Positions 1-11,294 of a DNA stretch of 64,000 nucleotides are shown here, piece by piece; the first letter of the stretch is position 1, and every line of letters starts with the position of its first letter. Source of the DNA: Paraphoma chrysanthemicola. Taxonomy: Eukaryota > Ascomycota > Dothideomycetes > Pleosporales > Phaeosphaeriaceae. Location: NCBI GenBank assembly GCA_020744225.1, contig JAGMWG010000014.1, positions 310,001 to 374,000 on the forward strand, in the 5' to 3' direction. A program made the translations under genes and the position numbers. The notes under the pieces were generated by a model. That model searched no databases. It had not been told where the DNA came from and saw nothing but the letters and a program-made list of their open reading frames with translations.

Positions 1-156
1 GCCACCGCAAGTGCCCAGTATAAGCCAATCGGGTACACGGATGCTCTCTTGTAGCTTAAAACTGGCAATGGCTCTGCGAGCTTGTTTCAATTCTGTTTCC
101 CAATGTGCCTTCTCATGAGGCCATCGCTCAGAAGCTTTTGCCTTGTTGTGATCCAT
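1..156 (-). CDS. Partial open frame running off the left edge, unrecognised
   Basis: On the minus strand a frame stays open from just after a TGA near 363 down to base 1, about 120 codons. Its first ATG is at 156-154. The last 52 codons have a protein-like composition with many Lys, Glu, Ala and Trp residues and end in a Val-Pro-Asp-Trp-Leu stretch at the edge. I do not recognise a family. It could be the N-terminal part of a gene whose remainder lies outside the window, or an exon that begins upstream of 156. It could also be a chance frame. There is no obvious splice acceptor that decides between these. Confidence 0.3.
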   Translation of the reverse strand, partial: MDHNKAKASERWPHEKAHWETELKQARRAIASFKLQESIRVPDWLILGTCGG

Positions 157-879
157 TTGATAGTTCTCTAGGTGTTCGAACGAGTGTATGTGAGGCTGAT
201 TGATGGGTATCCGAAACAAGGGTTTGTGTTCACTTCTTCGAGGTCTTCGAGGTGGTATGGTAGCGCGAAATGAGATCGAAACGTCTAAGAGAGGAGGTTC
301 AGGCGTTGGCTTCTGCTCCTCAGTGCTTCCTCCAGTGTTGCACAAGCATAGGTATAATCAAGAGGACCGCAGATCTGAGCAAAATGGAGGTTGCGAGTGA
401 AAGGATGCCTAGGTCTGCACAAGGCTGAAGAGAGGCTGAGCAATGTCGCAGGATACGTAAAGGGAAGGTGCAAACGGCATCCCAGCAAGGCCTAATCACG
501 GGCGAACCATGATCCGGATGGTCATCTGCAAGGCTGTGCAGGCGTCGTAGCGGACCAGGATTGCACAATGCTCATTGGTTGCCACAACATGCGAAACGAC
601 TTGTCCATCGTCAAGGCTGACAGGTATGAAATTGCTTGTTACTGTGCAGAGATTGGTTCGAGCGACTTCAGGTAGAGCAATGTAGCCCCAAGTCGGCTAT
701 CCTTTAGCCACAAAAGATTGGTATGCCCTCAGCCACACCCTAGTAAGCTATATGCTTGACATGGTGCCAGCTTCGCTCGATACGTGTGAGTGCGTTACGC
801 TCATATACGAGCGTAACAACTAAAGCTGCTGTCGCTTAGACACGTTTCTAATGATGCCAAACTTTACGCTGGTCTAGAG

Positions 880-1167
880 ACTCATTCCGGATGTGCGCGC
901 GTAAGATAACGCGTTTGTAGTTTTGGTATGACGAGGGCGTACTATCAATAGAAGATACTAGAGAACCTAGATCTAAGCTTACTTAAGGAATGATAGAAAA
1001 CTCGTTGACATATACAAGTCTAAAGACGAAGTACCTCTCAGATTTTGCGGCACGACAGGACTTGCGTGACGAAGGGATAGACACGTTACTGAAACTATTG
1101 TCAGCTCTCATATATGCACTCACCGGTAGTTACCCTGCAGCTGAATCGAGTGTGAAACTGTTGACAG
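880..1167 (-). repeat. Possible 3' LTR of the Copia relic
   Basis: The stretch follows the Copia stop codon and a purine-rich tract on the minus strand and starts with TGTCAACAG, as LTRs commonly do (TG...). I could not find a convincing matching end with CA, and no second copy exists in the window. The left limit given is a guess. Confidence 0.3.
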
Positions 1168-1185
1168 CCCCTCTTGAAGCGATCC

Positions 1186-1296
1186 TCAGCGTATGTTGAG
1201 CTTCTCCTTGAACTCCTCGAACGGTGCGCGTGGAAGACCTTTCGTGAACATGTCAGCTGGGTTATCTTTGCCGCTGATCGAATACATATGTACTTG
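1186..1296 (-). mobile_element. Ty1/Copia retrotransposon relic (C-terminus of RNase H region)
   Basis: Minus-strand translation of this stretch gives the typical end of fungal Copia polyproteins: a His-Met-Tyr-Ser segment, then the DNPADMFTKGLPRAPFEE block, then a Leu-Asn-Ile-Arg end and TGA at 1188-1186. The frame upstream is broken, so only about 37 codons are recognisable. Just past the stop is a purine-rich GAGGGG tract (about 1169-1177), followed by TGTCAACAG, which looks like a polypurine tract and the start of a 3' LTR. The element is degraded and cannot be active on its own. Confidence 0.75.
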
Positions 1297-1299
1297 GCT

Positions 1300-3531
1300 T
1301 TCGCCACTCTGCTTTCACAAACCGCTATTTCAAATAGGCACTATTACCTTGCCGGCTTGACTTGTACGCGCTTTGCAACTTGGCTGCGGTCGACTACCCC
1401 TCCATCGAAGAACGCGCCTTTGGCAACACGCTTTGCCTCTTTGACATTTGTGGTACTCTGTGTATACCACAGGAGGTATGCTATAGCTCGTACCAATGAG
1501 CCCTTGAAGTCATCGGGTGCTACAACAGCTTACTCGCCGTCAGCACTGAACTGTTACCTCACCACATTCTGATAGAGGATCCTGAATAACTTCACATACT
1601 TATACCTACGTAGCTAAGCGCCGCAAAGTATGCTGCGGATCTCCAGGCTTCAATGTCACGGATTGATCCCAAGCGGTCCTACCCTTCCTCACGATGCGCG
1701 TGCACGAACAATTACTAGATCTGGTGATATTAGTCTCCTTCCCCAGTCCCAGGCTCACCATCTCTTCAGCACCACACCGCAGATCCCGTGTCGTCATACC
1801 CCTCCCACCCAAAACTCAATGCGTCCCACCACTACCCTTCACCACAATCCCCTCGCCATCTCCCATCCGCCTCGCCCCATCCTCTCATACCTCTCTCATC
1901 CACATCTCACCATCCCTCCTCCCACCATTCCCCCAACCCCTCTCCCAACCACCCCCTCCAACTACGCACATATCTAACATCCCACTACCTTAATCCTACG
2001 ATGATCCTCATTTCCACTGAACCCCACTTCCCATCACCATTACACCACTCACACGATCCGCAAACCCGCTCGTCGTCAGCCTCGCATCCCATCCATCACG
2101 CACCAAGCATCTAACTGGCCCGCAGCCACGTCCCGTGCAACCGTTTGCCGATCACTTTCCCAACGCCGCACCGCGCCGTCGTACCAACGCAGCCGCCATC
2201 TCGATCTCTGTATGCTGAAACGTGAGTTCGCAAGTCAATTCCCCGTTTCAGCAGGTCGGTGGCTCAGTAATCTGCGATGGCCGTTGGCAAAAGGATGGGA
2301 AGGAGGAAGGGACACGGAAGAATGACGTCGGCGGGCAGTTGTGCTCCGTGTGTGATGGGCAATGCGAGTTGGGAAGGATGGCATGTCGATCTTGGTGGGA
2401 TGTTTAGATATATCTACGCTGCTTTGTCCGCGCTCTTGATTCTTCCCCAACCATGATTTTTTTTACAACAATACATGCACCGTCTGCGCGGGTTACTGGC
2501 TCTAGGACTCGCATCGTCGTGCTTCACACCGTGTGCGTCGCTTCGTATCGAGGTTTCTGCGCGCAACGGTGTTGAGAAGGGATCGACATACGCTATAACC
2601 CGTTTGCGGCCTCGCGCCATCATTGTCAAGAAGACGTAGGCTTAGAGCTGCAATGCGCCGATGCGCTCCGGGCTTCGTCTCCGCGGTTATGTTGGCTTCG
2701 TGAGGGGAGTTGCAGCGAGTGAAGGCAGGTAAGACGAAAGGGCAGCTATTACGCTATCGAATTCCTGGCTGGTCGGTAGGTAATCGGGCCTTTTGAGTGA
2801 GGAATGCTTTTCCTCCTTGGATCTCTTAAGAAGGCGCCGCGAGTCGCGCTTCTTTCTCGTCTGCATCTTCTCTTTCCGAGAAACCTGTCCAGTCAATTTT
2901 CTTGTTCTGTTAGCTTCAAATCTCAAGAAGAAAAGTGCGGATGAAAGAATAACATTCAATCCTATCTCCTATAGCCCTTCCCTCCCTCTGTTTCTCTCCC
3001 TCGAGTTCAGCTGAGTATATACGGGTTGTAGCCAAACCAAAAGGCCAAGGCGTGGAGCATGCATGCATTGTTCCAATACACTGCATAGCAGATGGATAAT
3101 CGAGTCAGGCGGCATTATCCAATGCACCTTTTGTCTGCCAACAAGCCCCCCTCATCTCCCCGGAAAAAAGGTCCTAAGTTATATGGTTGTTTGATTTTAA
3201 ATAGGCGGAATGTGAAAAAATGTGGAAAGAGATACAAACAAGAGCACAAAACTCCGGTGATATGGTTGAGTATCAGTGCTAGGCTCTCGACGCTAAGACA
3301 TGATTCCTCTCGATACACTGGGCCGGCTGAACACAAACTTCAACCTCAAGAGCACAACATGGGGTGAAGGCCCTCTCATCGGTGCTTGTGGACGCGCGCG
3401 CCAGGTAGAGTGTCTGCGGAGATGGATCGCTAAATCGCTTCGTTGTTGTGGTACAGGCCGGAAGAACAGATCAAAACAAAAGGGCGGAGGCATAGGCGGT
3501 GGTCGTGGAGTCGTAAAGGAGGCGGGTGTTG
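1300..3531. other. Gene-poor stretch with a C-rich tract
   Basis: No convincing gene is seen. About 1790-2110 is strongly C- and A-rich on the plus strand (very few G), which gives overlapping Pro/Ser/His-rich open frames with no family signal. The right end is expected to carry the 3' UTR of the C2H2 gene on the minus strand. Confidence 0.5.
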
Positions 3532-5075
3532 TTACTCCTCCATGCCCCCGAAGAAGGCGTCGTCATCCTCTTCGACAATGCGGTCACGTCTGCGCGAGTG
3601 CGACTGGCGATAGTCCTCTTCGTCCGCGAAGTGGTCATCGTCCATGTCGACGTCTTTGCTTTCGCTCTGGTAGCGGTAGCTGTTGCGGATACTCGATTGT
3701 TGAGCCGTGACGGTGGTACTGCCAGACAGGGATTGCTGGCCATGGTTAAAGTCCAGGAACTTTGCGGGTAGTGGGGGCACGGGAGGCACATCGGCAGGCA
3801 GGGCGACCGGACCCGACTTGGGCGTGCCGTACGAGCAGCTCAGCAAGCCCACGGCAGCAGCAAGGTCAGCATGGTCATTGCCATCGTCATGATAGGAGCC
3901 TGCAACCGAAGTGCCCGAGGTAGTAGGGCGGTCGGACACGTTGCTCCACTGGCGGTAATGGTGCGTGTTGCCACCGTCGGAAAAGACGGTAGATTGGTAA
4001 GACTGGCTGTAGGCAGAGCTGTTGCCGGAGTATCGCTTGATTGAGCGATGGCCAAAGTGGGAATGGGGAAAGGATCCCACAGCGTGGTCGTCCATCTGCG
4101 GGGGCGGGGTAGTTTCTGTGGAGCTCACCTCGTCGCGGAGGTCGGACGAGCCCGAGGCCGGGGGAGAAAGTGAGGAATGGTCGCTGTCGCCCGCGTCGCT
4201 CTCTTTGTTCATGGCGACGAGGACGGACGCAGCTTCCAGCAATTGCACCTGCTGGTGCTTGGAGATGAGCAGCTTAGACGTGTATTGCCATTCGGGCGTG
4301 TGCTCCCAACTAAATCAAAAGTCAACGCAGAACTTGAGGACGCATTGGGCTAGCAGTGAGCAATTGTGCGAGAGAAGAAAGGGCATTCGTCATGAGGTGT
4401 GAAAGTGTGCGGGAGGCCAGTAGTAGGCTAAGGGTTACTGACAGGTGCTTCGTCAGACAGCTGCTGTGCTTGTATCCTTTCCCACATTTGTCACATCTCA
4501 GATCGCTAGCACTTGCGCGCTTGCCCTCGCCTTTTGAGAGACGAGAGCCCTCGCTCGCGCGCCGGTTCCGCGACTTGGAGTTGCCCTTCTCGTGCTCCGG
4601 CATCGACGCCAGCGCCGGGCCGTCTGTGACAGCCTCGCTGTGCACGGCGGGATTGTAGCTGCCCGGCGCAAACGGCGACCCGTGGCCCGGCATGCTCGAC
4701 GCCATTTCAGGGTGCAGAGCCAGTGTAGGCCCCCGGAACTGCGAGGCTGGCTTGGAGAGACGCCGCGGGTGGCTGCTGCCCTCGAGCGGCGCGCCTATTG
4801 TGCCTTTGGCCGCGGCTGCCATGGCCGCGACATTGCTGGCGGCCGTTGAGCTCATGCTCTTGCGGCGTGTGACACGGTGCGCGGGATTTAACGAAGCCAC
4901 CGATAGCGAGTTTGAGTGCGGGCGCGACTTGGGGAGCGAGCCGACCATGCTGCCAGAGTGACGGTGCTGGCTGGCAGGGCGGACAGATATCGGTTCCTGG
5001 ATCGCGGGGACAGTCAGCGCCAATTGACATGTGTCAGGGTCAAGGGAGCCAGGAACGTACCTTTATGACAGTCAT
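3532..5075 (-). CDS. C2H2 zinc-finger transcription factor
   Basis: Three exons on the minus strand: 5075-5061, 4996-4443 and 4309-3532, giving 448 residues. The first exon encodes only MTVIK. Its intron has a GTACGT donor and a CAG acceptor, and the second intron has a GTCAGT donor and a TAG acceptor. Splicing joins the single finger across exons 2 and 3: Cys173-x2-Cys176 ... His189-x3-His193, followed by Trp-Glu-His-Thr-Pro-Glu-Trp and a Lys-His-Gln-Gln-Val-Gln-Leu-Leu-Glu helix. This finger plus tail is a conserved ascomycete C2H2 type. The flanks are Ser/Pro-rich and disordered, with an acidic C-terminus (Val-Glu-Glu-Asp-Asp-Asp). It is probably a nuclear DNA-binding regulator, and its targets are unknown. 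The family call is sure; the tiny first exon is likely. Confidence 0.85.
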
Positions 5076-8000
5076 GGTGCGAGTGCGCGCAAAAAAAAGT
5101 TGGCCAGCCTCGGAAGGGTGCTTTGTTCTTGGAGCGTCAGTCGTAAGCAGAAGCGTTGCACAGCCGCCAACGTGTCGGAGTTGAGGAGGGATAAAGCGAG
5201 ATGCGGCTGATCGGGTTCCGAGGTGTGGACAATGCAGGGCAGTGCAGGGAAGTAGGACGAGCAGCAGAGGTCGAGCACGGCGGTATATTTAATCGTTTGT
5301 GTGCAGGGCGGCGCGTTTGCTTGACACCTCAGGCGCTGGGCAGGTACGGGCGGTGCTATCTCCAAAAAATAAGTGCGGCGCTGTGTGGACAGATGCTGGA
5401 ATGCGATAGGACCCCACTTGCTGGCCGTGCCTGTGGTGATATTGCGTTACACTTGGTCGGGGTGGCGCCAGCGATAATATTGCCAGTTTCAGACGACAGC
5501 GCTGCGAACAGGCGCGCAGACAAGACAGGGAGAGTGTGTGAGATGTGTTGCAGCAATTGCAACTTTTTATTATTTGGGCGCAGGCAAGCTGGCACGCGGC
5601 CCTGGGGTCAGCCGGACGCAGCGACAGCCCCCAGCCTGGGCAACGTGATCACTGATAAGTCGACCACACCCCGGCGAGGCCCCTCAAGGTACCGCCTGCA
5701 GCGTGGCTGACGAACAGCGGCAGTGAGGCCCCCGGCGCTGCCACTGTCTACAAGAGGCCGTGCTGGTCCGCTAGAATCATGGTGCTGCGCGTCTCCCTCG
5801 TGGCGTCGATTGCGCGTTTCAGCGTTCTGTCCGCCAACCTCACTTGCCAGGCAGCGGCCTCGACTGCAGCCCACAAAATTCAGGAACACTTTTGTGCGTG
5901 TTCCTGGCGCCGTCCAACGCATGTATCGAGGGACTTGCTCTAGCGCGACAGCCCTCTCCGCGGTTGTGATTCGAGCATGAATTGAAGTCGATACAGTCCT
6001 GGCCGCATTGGGCAACGCCGATCGACACAGTCGCTTCGGCCAGTTCGCGCGGATCAGGCGAGGCGCTGGGGAACCGACATGCGAGCGCTTGTTCGCCGTG
6101 GCTACGGCAGCGATCGCTGCTGAGTCCACTGCGCGCTGAACAGCTGTTCACTGCACGATAGGTCGTTCGCTCCGCGGCAGTCTTGCTGCAATGCTGCGCG
6201 CGCTGCGGCATAAAGCCAGAACTTGTCTGACCTCGCAATTCTGACAGCGAAACAGCGCTCTTGGCGTCATCGAGCGATCTGTCTCGCGCAACTGTCTGTG
6301 CAGTCCAACAGCCGCTCCAATACGCTGCTGCTTGCGCCACCTCCTCACCTTGTCATTCGCTGCGGTGGGGTCGTGAGGAGTCTGGTGGCATCCACGGCAC
6401 AGACGACACCTGACACCCTGCCGTAGAAATCCCGTTCCTTGCTGCAAGTCATGGCTGGACCTTTGGATGAGCGCGATCGGCACAGTCGAGATCGCGTGGC
6501 CGCAGCGGCCCGTGGAGCAAATGTTGACAATTGCGACTTGCTGAAAAGTGTTTCCGTGCGCCTTTTCTTTGTTTGCGCGACATGGGCCTTTGAGCAATCG
6601 CATCATGAAAACGTCTTCCATCCACGCTCCTCGGCGAGCCTTCCTGCGCCGGTGCTTGTGTGGGGTAGCGCTAAATGGTGTGGTAGATAGCATCGGTACC
6701 AAGGTACATTGGTCGCCATCACGATATGCAGGTGGTGACTTTGGAAAGAGGGGTCCATCTGCGCCTTCCCATTTAGGCTCCCGGGAGCATGGATGGCATC
6801 GTGACGGACCCTTGATTCGGCATGCCGCGCCACAATCGTTAATTCCTGATAGCAAAAGGATGGCATTTCATCTCGAGAGACACGGCTTGCTCGTGTTGGT
6901 TCAAAAGTCCTCAAGACGCTTACGACAGACACTACAACCGTGCACCCCGCTTCCTCCAGGGCAGTGCCTGCACCGTTAGCTGCACGTGAATCCAGCGTGC
7001 ATCGTCCGTGGTCCTTGGAACAGATCCGCCGCTTCCATAATTGGTGCAGGCTAAAACAATCCGCCGCGAAGCAAGTTTCATCTCCGCAAAGTGACGTCAA
7101 TCTGCTCCAAAAATCCCGTCCCACAACGCATGGGATTTGTGAAATAGAAAAAGGCGCAGCCAGCCACGGCAGCCTCATACGATGGTGGGTCATTGTCTGC
7201 GGTGCTTGTTGAGGGGTCGTCGAACGATATGAATGACGTTGGAATCACTCGTTTACAGTGAACTATTGACACATTCGGCATTCAGGGCCACAGGCAAAGC
7301 ACGCAATTCCTCTTTCCTTTTCCACCGCTCGACATTTCACTGGCGCTTTTGAGACTTCGGCGATATCACAGCCCGGTCCGAATAAGAACAGGCCATATCA
7401 TGACCATCACTGTCACGTGGCTACTAGGCCTGAAACAACCTCCAAGGATACAAGCTACCTGATTACTTCTTTGTCACATGTGCAATCTGGTATTTAGTGA
7501 ATTGCCTGGGGATCAGTAGTGAGGTCTGCGAAGTCGAGAGAAACACGGTTGGGGTACCAGTCTTCACATAGTCGCCAGTGCAAGTTTATGCTACCGCAGC
7601 ACGCTTGCGCCAGTATTGCATACAAGAGGAGATCTGTGAAGAGATCATGTACTCATACATACGATAGGCCATCTAATCTTAAGAGAGAAGTTTGTCGGCG
7701 TGAAGTGGCCGTAGTTCGTAGGATGAGTAACCTACATTTCAAACAGAAGTCTCAATTTTAAAACTAACGCCTGAAACACATCAAGTAGGATGTTAGACTG
7801 AACATTGGTTGGCACAGGGACGAAATTAATTTTGTACTCCTTGAAGATATGTGTGATGATTGTTCATGTTGTACACAAATACAGTAGCAACCTGTGAATT
7901 CAGGTCACAGTAAATCGTGAATGCGACAGGCAATATCAATGGTTAAGAGTCCCTTAAACAGACCACGGTCCATCAGGACCTCATTTTAACGGCCGGCTAT

Positions 8001-8800
8001 ACTGTAGATCAAAGCGTCGGTGTCCAACTTGTTCTATTTTGTCTGCTATTCTCCTACTGTGCGCTCTCCATTCCGTTTCCTGTCACATTCTCGTGATGGA
8101 GGCTGAAAGCGGCGCAAGCAAATATGGCCAATGTAAGGCAGGGGAAGATTTAGCGTTGTGAAGAGGACTGAGAGCACACGGAATGTTGCAGTACCTGAAA
8201 GAGTAAATGCTGGTGCTGCTTGGCGGCATAACACCCGGTTCATATCTTGACAAATCAATGACTCGTGTAGCGAGAGCCTTGAGCTCAGCAAATATGCTTC
8301 GACGACCCTGTGAATGTCCAATGATGCAGCAGAAGTTCATAGACGGTATCTGTGTCAAAATCATGGTGCGGTGTAACTACCGGCTCGCAGTTTGGGAAGC
8401 GAGTGGGAAATTTTTGGCGACTACTTGACCGTGCGACTACAAAGAGGTGCATGAGTCAACTTGGGTGTGACAGTGCGAAGACGCCAGACCTTCGCAAACC
8501 TATGCGAAAGTTCAAGAAACAAAGGTCGTGGTCATGAAGATGCATTGAGCAACCAATGATCGCTGCCTCATTGGATTAGCGCTCATGTCACGTGCGGAAC
8601 TTCGTCACTGCTGCTCTGGACAATCGCACGTTCAGCATCTGCCTACGCCAACGATATCCAACACCTTCGCACACATCACTAAACCCCCATCGGAAACTGT
8701 CACGAAGCTCGCCCTATACAGTTTCACCGCGCCAGGGTAGTCGGTCACTTGTACAGCCCATACATCGCAAGCTCCGCGCTTCGACGGTCCCAGAGTCAAG
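5076..8800. other. Long gap without a recognisable gene
   Basis: This 3.7 kb lies between the divergent C2H2 (-) and Rab5 (+) genes. Frames up to about 235 codons occur on both strands between 5.2 and 7.2 kb, but they are rich in Cys, Arg and His, overlap each other, and match no family I know. It should hold both promoters and could hold untranslated or non-coding transcripts. Confidence 0.5.
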
Positions 8801-9656
8801 ATGGCGGACGCAGCAGCACAGCCGAAGCCGAGCAGCAGCGTGAAGCTGGTTCTGCTCGGTGAGGCTGCAGTTGGAAAGGTGAGGATAGCATGCTGCAATA
8901 CTTAGCGTAAAGCACAACTAAGCTTATCGCAGTCTTCACTCGTTATGCGCTTCGTCAACAACGACTTCCAAGAGAACAAGGAGCCTACAATAGGAGGTGT
9001 GTAGTACCGCATATGGGTCTCAGATACATGAGACATCTAGAGGGATCTATGCTGACCTCGCGACAGCCGCATTCCTTACACAGAAATGCAACCTGCCCAC
9101 CCGAACCATCAAGTTTGAGATCTGGGACACGGCTGGTCAAGAACGCTTCGCGTCCCTCGCACCCATGTACTACCGCAATGCCCAAGCCGCCCTCGTTGTC
9201 TATGACATCACCAAGCCCTCGTCCCTCACAAAGGCCCAGCACTGGGTTGCCGAGCTGCACCGTCAAGCTTCACCAGGCATTGTCATTGCGCTGGTTGGCA
9301 ACAAGTACGATTTGGCGATTGCTGGCGACGAGGAGATCTCAGAAGATGCCGACGCAGCGCCTGCTGCGGAGGGCGAGGATGCTGCAGAAGAGGATGGCGC
9401 AGATGCGCGAAGAGTGCCCATCAAGACCGCCAAGGGCTACGCGGATGAGGAGGGCCTGCTGTTCTTTGAAACCAGTGCGAAGACGGGGCAAAACGTTGCA
9501 GAGGTTTTCACCGCGATCGCAAATGCAATTCCAGAGACGAGCTTGAAAGGTCCGAGGGGAGTTGGTGGACAAACAAACTTGGGCAGGCAGGAGGATGCGC
9601 GTGTGAACCTGGGCAGTGCCAGGGCAGAGGGCGCAAAGGAAGGATGCGCATGCTGA
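8801..9656 (+). CDS. Rab5-family small GTPase (Ypt5/Vps21 type)
   Basis: Three exons, 8801-8878, 8933-8996 and 9067-9656, give 243 residues. Rab5 GTPases control early endosome fusion and transport to the vacuole. Visible motifs: P-loop GEAAVGKSS (20-28, split by intron 1), the effector segment ending in Pro-Thr-Ile-Gly, WDTAGQE (67-73), NKYD, and ETSAK. The C-terminus is Gly-Cys-Ala-Cys, a CXC site for double geranylgeranylation. The protein is longer than usual Rab5 (about 215) because of an acidic insert of about 30 residues right after NKYD, rich in Asp, Glu and Ala. Similar inserts are known to me from one filamentous-fungal Rab5 paralogue. Splice sites are GTGAGG/CAG and GTGTGT/CAG, and both restore the conserved frame. 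Confidence 0.95.
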
Positions 9657-10402
9657 GGCTGGGGAAGTTCTCGACATCGATGTTGCATTTGGGCATTTCT
9701 TTTTCGAGTGGTTTCTTGTACAGGCGTTGACTGCGTACAGTAATGCTTCACGCTAGCGACATGACAATTATGTACATTGCGATCCCGTTTCTCACTGTAT
9801 GTCGCAAGACATCGCTCCAGATGGGCAAAGATGAGATGTACTATCGCGCATTCGTTCACCGAAGGCTAACACAGAAACACAGCCCACTAGCGGCGGAGCT
9901 ATGGAATTCGTGGAAATGCCGTATCGTACCATCTCGAGGCTGCCCAACGGCAATCCATTGGCTCGGAAACACGACAACACTCTGCGCCGAGCATGGGTAA
10001 GCGACTACGCTTGGTACTCCGCTCTCCGTCCAGCGTCCTTTCAAGCTTTCGTGTGTCTGATCCCGCCGGGCGAATGTGAAGCATGTCGAAAACGTATGTT
10101 ATAGTCATGATCCATATGCCGCCAATTTGGGGATCTCCAGATGCGGCCACCGCGCGGCCATAACCAGGTTCTCAACACCACCGGAAGTCGGCCTGGTTGC
10201 CAAGAGAAGCCGATCCTGCCTGAACCTCCTGCCGGATCCAATTCTTGGGAGGCACACTTGGGCTTACGTGCGTACAATACAATAAAGACCAAGTACACCC
10301 TGTTCAGCGCATTGCTGATTGAACCTTTGCTTGCTGCTGTGAAGAAGTGCAAGTATCTTCAGTTCGCCCTTAGGTCAACGTACAACCACCAACAAGAGCA
10401 TC
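9657..10402. other. Intergenic, nothing recognised
   Basis: The 3' region of the Rab5 gene and the promoter of the membrane-protein gene. No further gene, tRNA or repeat was seen. Confidence 0.5.
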
Positions 10403-11294
10403 ATGGCTAATTTCTCAAGTACTTATTTCGTGATGATGAAGACGATGTAACAAACACTAACTTTCCTCAGCGGATTGCATCACCAGCGGCCCAAGCCTCT
10501 CGAACCTCACTCTCCTCAGTGAAATCGCCCGCTGTCAAGTCGCCGCCAACACGTCCTTCTGCTGGCCACCCAACGGCACACGCATTTGCGTTCCAACACG
10601 GCGCAGCATACCCTTTTACTGGCCACCATCCTACTACGACCCAGATGCCAGAGTTGCCATCGAGTATGACCTGGGTTCGCGCCTCCTGCTCCTCATGAAC
10701 AACACGGGCAATCGCACAGAATCGTTCACCGAGTATATGTATAACAGCCAAGCGAGCAAGATCCCTGGGACGGCGGACGAGAAAAGTTTGAAGATGTATA
10801 TGCGCGAGAGAGTGTTTAATGATGACGTGGATCCGTTGAACTTGAAGGTGCATGAGGGACCGACGGTTGTACTTGTGAAGACAGCGCATTGGACGACGAC
10901 AACTAGAAGTGCGTGGACAACGGCAACTCAAAGGCCATCTCGTTTCGACTCTGACTCCGACTCTGATCCACGGCTCTCCGGCGGCAAGATAGCAGGAATT
11001 GTCGTCGGCGTGATCGGGGCCTTGTTCTTCCTTATCACGTGTTGTTGCTATAATTGTTGTTGTGGGACGAAGCGTGAACCGAAGCCAAAGATCAATCCGG
11101 AAGAGCAAGCAAGGATCGTGGCTCAGGGTGTTGAGTTGATGGAGCAGGGCAAAAGAGTGCAGCCGCAAGTGCAGAGTGTGACGCCGACTTTGAATGTGGG
11201 CAACAGAGCGACGGATGTTGAGATTGAGCGTATGAGGGATGCGAGGGCGCCGGAGTACACAGCGGAGCCGCCACCGCCAAGGTATACGCCATAG
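10403..11294 (+). CDS. Single-pass membrane protein of unknown function
   Basis: Two exons, 10403-10418 and 10471-11294, give 279 residues. Exon 1 is only 16 nt (MANFS plus one base), with a GTACTT donor and CAG acceptor. The N-terminal 175 residues hold four or more Asn-x-Ser/Thr sites and several Cys and look extracytoplasmic, yet no classical signal peptide is seen. One hydrophobic helix lies at about 179-197, followed at once by a Cys cluster (Cys-Cys-Cys-Tyr-Asn-Cys-Cys-Cys), a likely palmitoylation site. The tail is basic, then Pro-rich (Pro-Pro-Pro-Pro-Arg-Tyr). The build resembles fungal surface or sensor-like proteins with a Thr/Ser stalk, but I do not recognise a named family. Confidence 0.75.

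Noticed and set aside
1630..2114. Pro/Ser/His-rich frames on the plus strand
   Set aside because: All frames of the C-rich tract look alike, which is expected from base composition alone.
6148..7193. Overlapping minus-strand frames of 196-235 codons
   Set aside because: They overlap each other in different frames, are rich in Cys, His and Arg, and have no domain pattern or splice support.
8046..8540. Small frames upstream of Rab5
   Set aside because: Frames under 95 codons on both strands with no family signal and no splice continuity.
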